A DNA stretch of 64,000 nucleotides from Bombyx mori (Eukaryota; Arthropoda; Insecta; Lepidoptera; Bombycidae). This document shows, piece after piece, positions 61,631 through 64,000 of this stretch. The stretch covers positions 15,021,501-15,085,500 of the forward strand of contig NC_085121.1 of NCBI RefSeq assembly GCF_030269925.1, read 5' to 3'. A model generated the notes under the pieces. The model worked only from the letters and a program-made list of their open reading frames with translations, did not search any database and was not told where the DNA came from. The first letter of the stretch is position 1. The number at the start of each line of letters is the position of its first letter. The translations under genes were made by a program, and so were the position numbers.

Positions 61631-62069
61631 TAACTAAATATAATTGTCAATTATTTGATAATGAAAATTAAATCTATTATTTTAAATGTATACCGTATTT
61701 TAAATTGAGACAATATTATTATCTTATATATTATTTATCGAAAACTCTATTCTGGTTCCCTAACTGTTGAGGTCTATGATCAGAGGAGATGCCTTTTTTT
61801 AACAATTGTATTATGTTTCTGTGAATTGTCAAACATTCTTAATATCGATTTATTCATATCGAGTATGTACGTATATTAACTAGTATAATTAAGTATGTAT
61901 AATGTTACGTTCCGGCCGCAGCGACCGTCTCGAGATGTTGTAGTCGTTTCATTCGGAACGTCGACTTATCGATCGCAGAATAGTTTTCGTAACATTCTCA
62001 TTTGCAATATAAAATTATACAACACTAGACACTTATCGTAATATTTTGGGTACTTCAAACTATATATTT

Positions 62070-62215
62070 ATAAATTATAGCTTATGTGTTATTCTGATGT
62101 GTAAGTTATATTATTGTGAATTTTCATCAAAATTAATCCACTAGTTTTTGCGTGTAAAAGCAAGAAACATATATCCATACATCGTTACAATCTTTCGTGT
62201 TTACAATATTATTAA
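62070..62215. repeat. Helitron-like dispersed repeat end
   Basis: 'gttattctgatgtgtaag', 'ttttcatcaaaattaatcc' and 'tctttcgtgtttacaata' match the end of the repeat at 16043-16170. It lies just beyond the P4-ATPase stop codon and may be within its 3' UTR. Confidence 0.45.
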
Positions 62216-62327
62216 GATTAACTGTTCAGGAATGACTTATTAGAGAAAACCGGGTCGACCGATGAGTGCAAGTTTGGATGAAATACAAATCGTTTTAATG
62301 TGATCTTACGGCCTATACGCTTAAGGA

Positions 62328-63735
62328 TCACGTTCGAATGTTCTTGTACTGGCGGTTGCTCCATTTCCTGTGCATGTATTTGACGATATACAATGGTAGA
62401 CACGACACTAGAGTTATCGTGATCACCTTCCACCAGAAATCCCAATGTCTTATGAAATCAGCGTCTGTACGAGTAGAAATCAATAATTTTAGTAGATACA
62501 AGATATTACGTACATTAATCCCACTACCCAACACCAGTTGGGAACTAGATATGTGTCGTTCGCGAACGAACGAATCAAACGACCCGGGTCTCAAAATGCA
62601 CGCGAACGATAAGGTCACTTCAAAAAATATGAGTCGTTCACTAGATCGACTTGTTTAACAAAACCTACGAATCAGCAGAAAAGAACCATACGACAGTCAT
62701 TCGGGTCATTTCGGGTTGCCGCGTCTCGACCCGCGCCCGTCTCGTTTATTCGTTCGTTGTCGCATAATGACGCATAACGCATTTGAATTGTTTTGATCTA
62801 ACGTAAACAATTGAACTATAACAGTTCCTTTAAACTGTTATTTAATACTAAACTTTATTCAGCCAGTGACATGATAATATTAATTACGTCATAAATTGAT
62901 GTGATAAATGGTAATCCAAACGTTCGACTGAACGAGTCGTACGAACCGGATCATTTTGTCAACAGGTCAGTATTGATCTGAATCTCTAAAATTGAACGAA
63001 CGACACATATCTATTGGAAACTTCTACCTGAGGAACCAGCGTTCCATGTATGCTGGACCAAGCTCTAGTAGGGAACCTAGCTAAATAACCAGAGCGCGAT
63101 TTAAACGCCCTCTATCGAGTACCATTGTAATTGCGCGTAATATTTTGAAAATCAACAATTATTGAATGAAAATTCTTTTTAGAGAAGCACGAAGGTAAAA
63201 GTAAAACAATCAATTTTTTTTTATTGCTTAGATGGGTGGAGGAGCTCACAGCCCACCTGATGTGAAGTGGTTACTGGAGCCCATACACATTTACAACGTA
63301 AATGCGCCACCCACCTTGAGATATAAGTTCTAAGCTCTTAGTATAGTTACAGCGGCTGCCCCGCCCTTCAAACCGAAACGCATTACTGCTTCACGGCAGA
63401 AATAGGCAAGTCGGCGGTACCTACCCGAGCGGACTCACAAGAGGTCCTACCACCAATCAAAATGTACCGCAATCTATGCATTAGTTACTTGGAGACCTTA
63501 ATCAATACAATTGTAATATAGTAAGACTTACCAAAGTACGTGGTGAATATCAGCAAGGTTATTATGTACATGAGGAGGCTGACCAGCTCGGCTCCGACCA
63601 TGAGCCAGTGCCACGTGACCACCGTGAGGGCCACCATGATGAGCTCGGTCAGTATCAGGGCGGTGTAGCTGATCTCGACTATGTGGATCAGCTGGTCCTC
63701 GAACAGAACTAGCGCTCCGTACATGATCACGCCAC
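62328..63735 (-). CDS. ATP9A/ATP9B-like: ATP9/Neo1-type phospholipid-translocating P4-ATPase, C-terminal exons
   Basis: Two exons: 63735-63532 and 62464-62328 (stop TGA at 62328-62330), joined in phase. They encode the last ~113 residues. The first reads [20 protein letters not shown], then [20 protein letters not shown] and a further membrane helix; the second gives [19 protein letters not shown] and a short basic tail. The blocks [24 protein letters not shown] and SCLPLY are those of the membrane C terminus of ATP9A/ATP9B (yeast Neo1), P4-ATPases without a CDC50 partner that act in the trans-Golgi and endosomes. Which of the two vertebrate paralogues is closer cannot be told from this part, and insects may have a single gene. 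The catalytic part lies beyond the window edge. The intron between the exons holds a DNA transposon. Confidence 0.88.
62546..63013. mobile_element. 468-bp hAT-like non-autonomous transposon
   Basis: Inverted ends TAGATATGTGTCGTTCG / CGAACGACACATATCTA flanked by near-identical 8-mers TTGGGAAC (62538-62545) and TTGGAAAC (63014-63021). The 8-bp duplication fits hAT. Subterminal 'cgttcg' and 'cgaacg' motifs are clustered near both ends. No ORF. It lies 81 bp from the last ATPase exon. Confidence 0.8.
63213..63456 (-). repeat. Bm1 SINE, truncated
   Basis: 'attgcttagatgggtggag' through 'cacaagaggtcctaccacca', well conserved, 75 bp from an ATPase exon. Confidence 0.9.
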
Positions 63736-63867
63736 CTGCGGGGTTAAAGTGTTATTCAATTGATTTCTTCAGTGAAACAAACAATGGGAGCTGAGCTTAT
63801 ATAACAGTTCTGTTCTACTGATGTAATCACTTCAGGAATACAACAGCAGAAATATCGATATTGTTGA

Positions 63868-63989
63868 TTTTTTTATTGATCTTCTAGGTAGACGAGCATA
63901 CAGCCCACCTGATGGTGAGCGGTTACAGTCGCCCATGGACGTCAGTAATGCTAGGGGCAGAGCCAGCTTGCTGCCTACCGTAAAGTAGT
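63868..63989 (-). repeat. BMC1/L1Bm-like LINE 3' fragment
   Basis: 'attgatcttctaggtagacg', 'cacctgatggtgagcggtt', 'gctaggggcagagccagc'; an older copy at the right window edge. Confidence 0.65.
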
Positions 63990-64000
63990 ATTTACAATAT

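Overview
The window is nuclear DNA of a lepidopteran, almost certainly the silkworm Bombyx mori or a very close relative. About two dozen copies or fragments of a SINE I recognise as Bm1 are scattered through it, recognisable by a tRNA-like head with A and B boxes and a conserved body. There are also 3' fragments of a silkworm-type LINE (BMC1/L1Bm-like). Genes are split by AT-rich introns with GT..AG borders. Only protein-conserved exons could be joined by reading; UTRs and promoters are largely unassigned.

Layout. (1) 1-7516, plus strand: the 3' portion of PWP1, a WD-repeat ribosome-biogenesis protein. (2) 8186-11587: an RTE-like LINE tail, then a 5'-truncated CR1/Jockey-group LINE whose ORF (endonuclease plus reverse transcriptase) is still open; its 5' junction is a perfect 44-bp palindrome. 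(3) 13476-28258, minus strand: a complete nine-exon cytosolic aspartate aminotransferase gene (GOT1 type, 409 aa). Its introns carry a 47-unit 17-bp minisatellite, MITEs, SINEs and LINE pieces. (4) 28464-35976: a DNA transposon with 8-bp target duplications, split by an antisense LINE fragment and by a complete Gypsy-type LTR retrotransposon with apparently identical LTRs. (5) 36000-42000: MITEs, an RTE-like relic, and two divergently transcribed small genes that are paralogues of each other. (6) 42014-55002, minus strand: a complete 18-exon RFC1 gene (1050 aa), the large subunit of the PCNA clamp loader. (7) 55514-56851: a second, inverted copy of the DNA transposon of item 4, lacking both insertions. 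(8) 56960-58684, plus strand: a 574-aa single-pass membrane protein I do not recognise. (9) 62328 to the window end, minus strand: the last two coding exons of an ATP9/Neo1-type P4-ATPase.

The cellular genes are housekeeping genes with no common pathway: ribosome biogenesis, amino-acid metabolism, DNA replication and lipid flipping. The most informative feature is the pair of DNA-transposon copies. The uninterrupted copy is an empty-site reference for both insertions in the other. Both copies lie 108-205 bp upstream of a start codon with the same end facing the gene, in unrelated target sequences. Their 8-bp duplications and ends beginning with CA suggest a P- or hAT-like element; I could not name the family.
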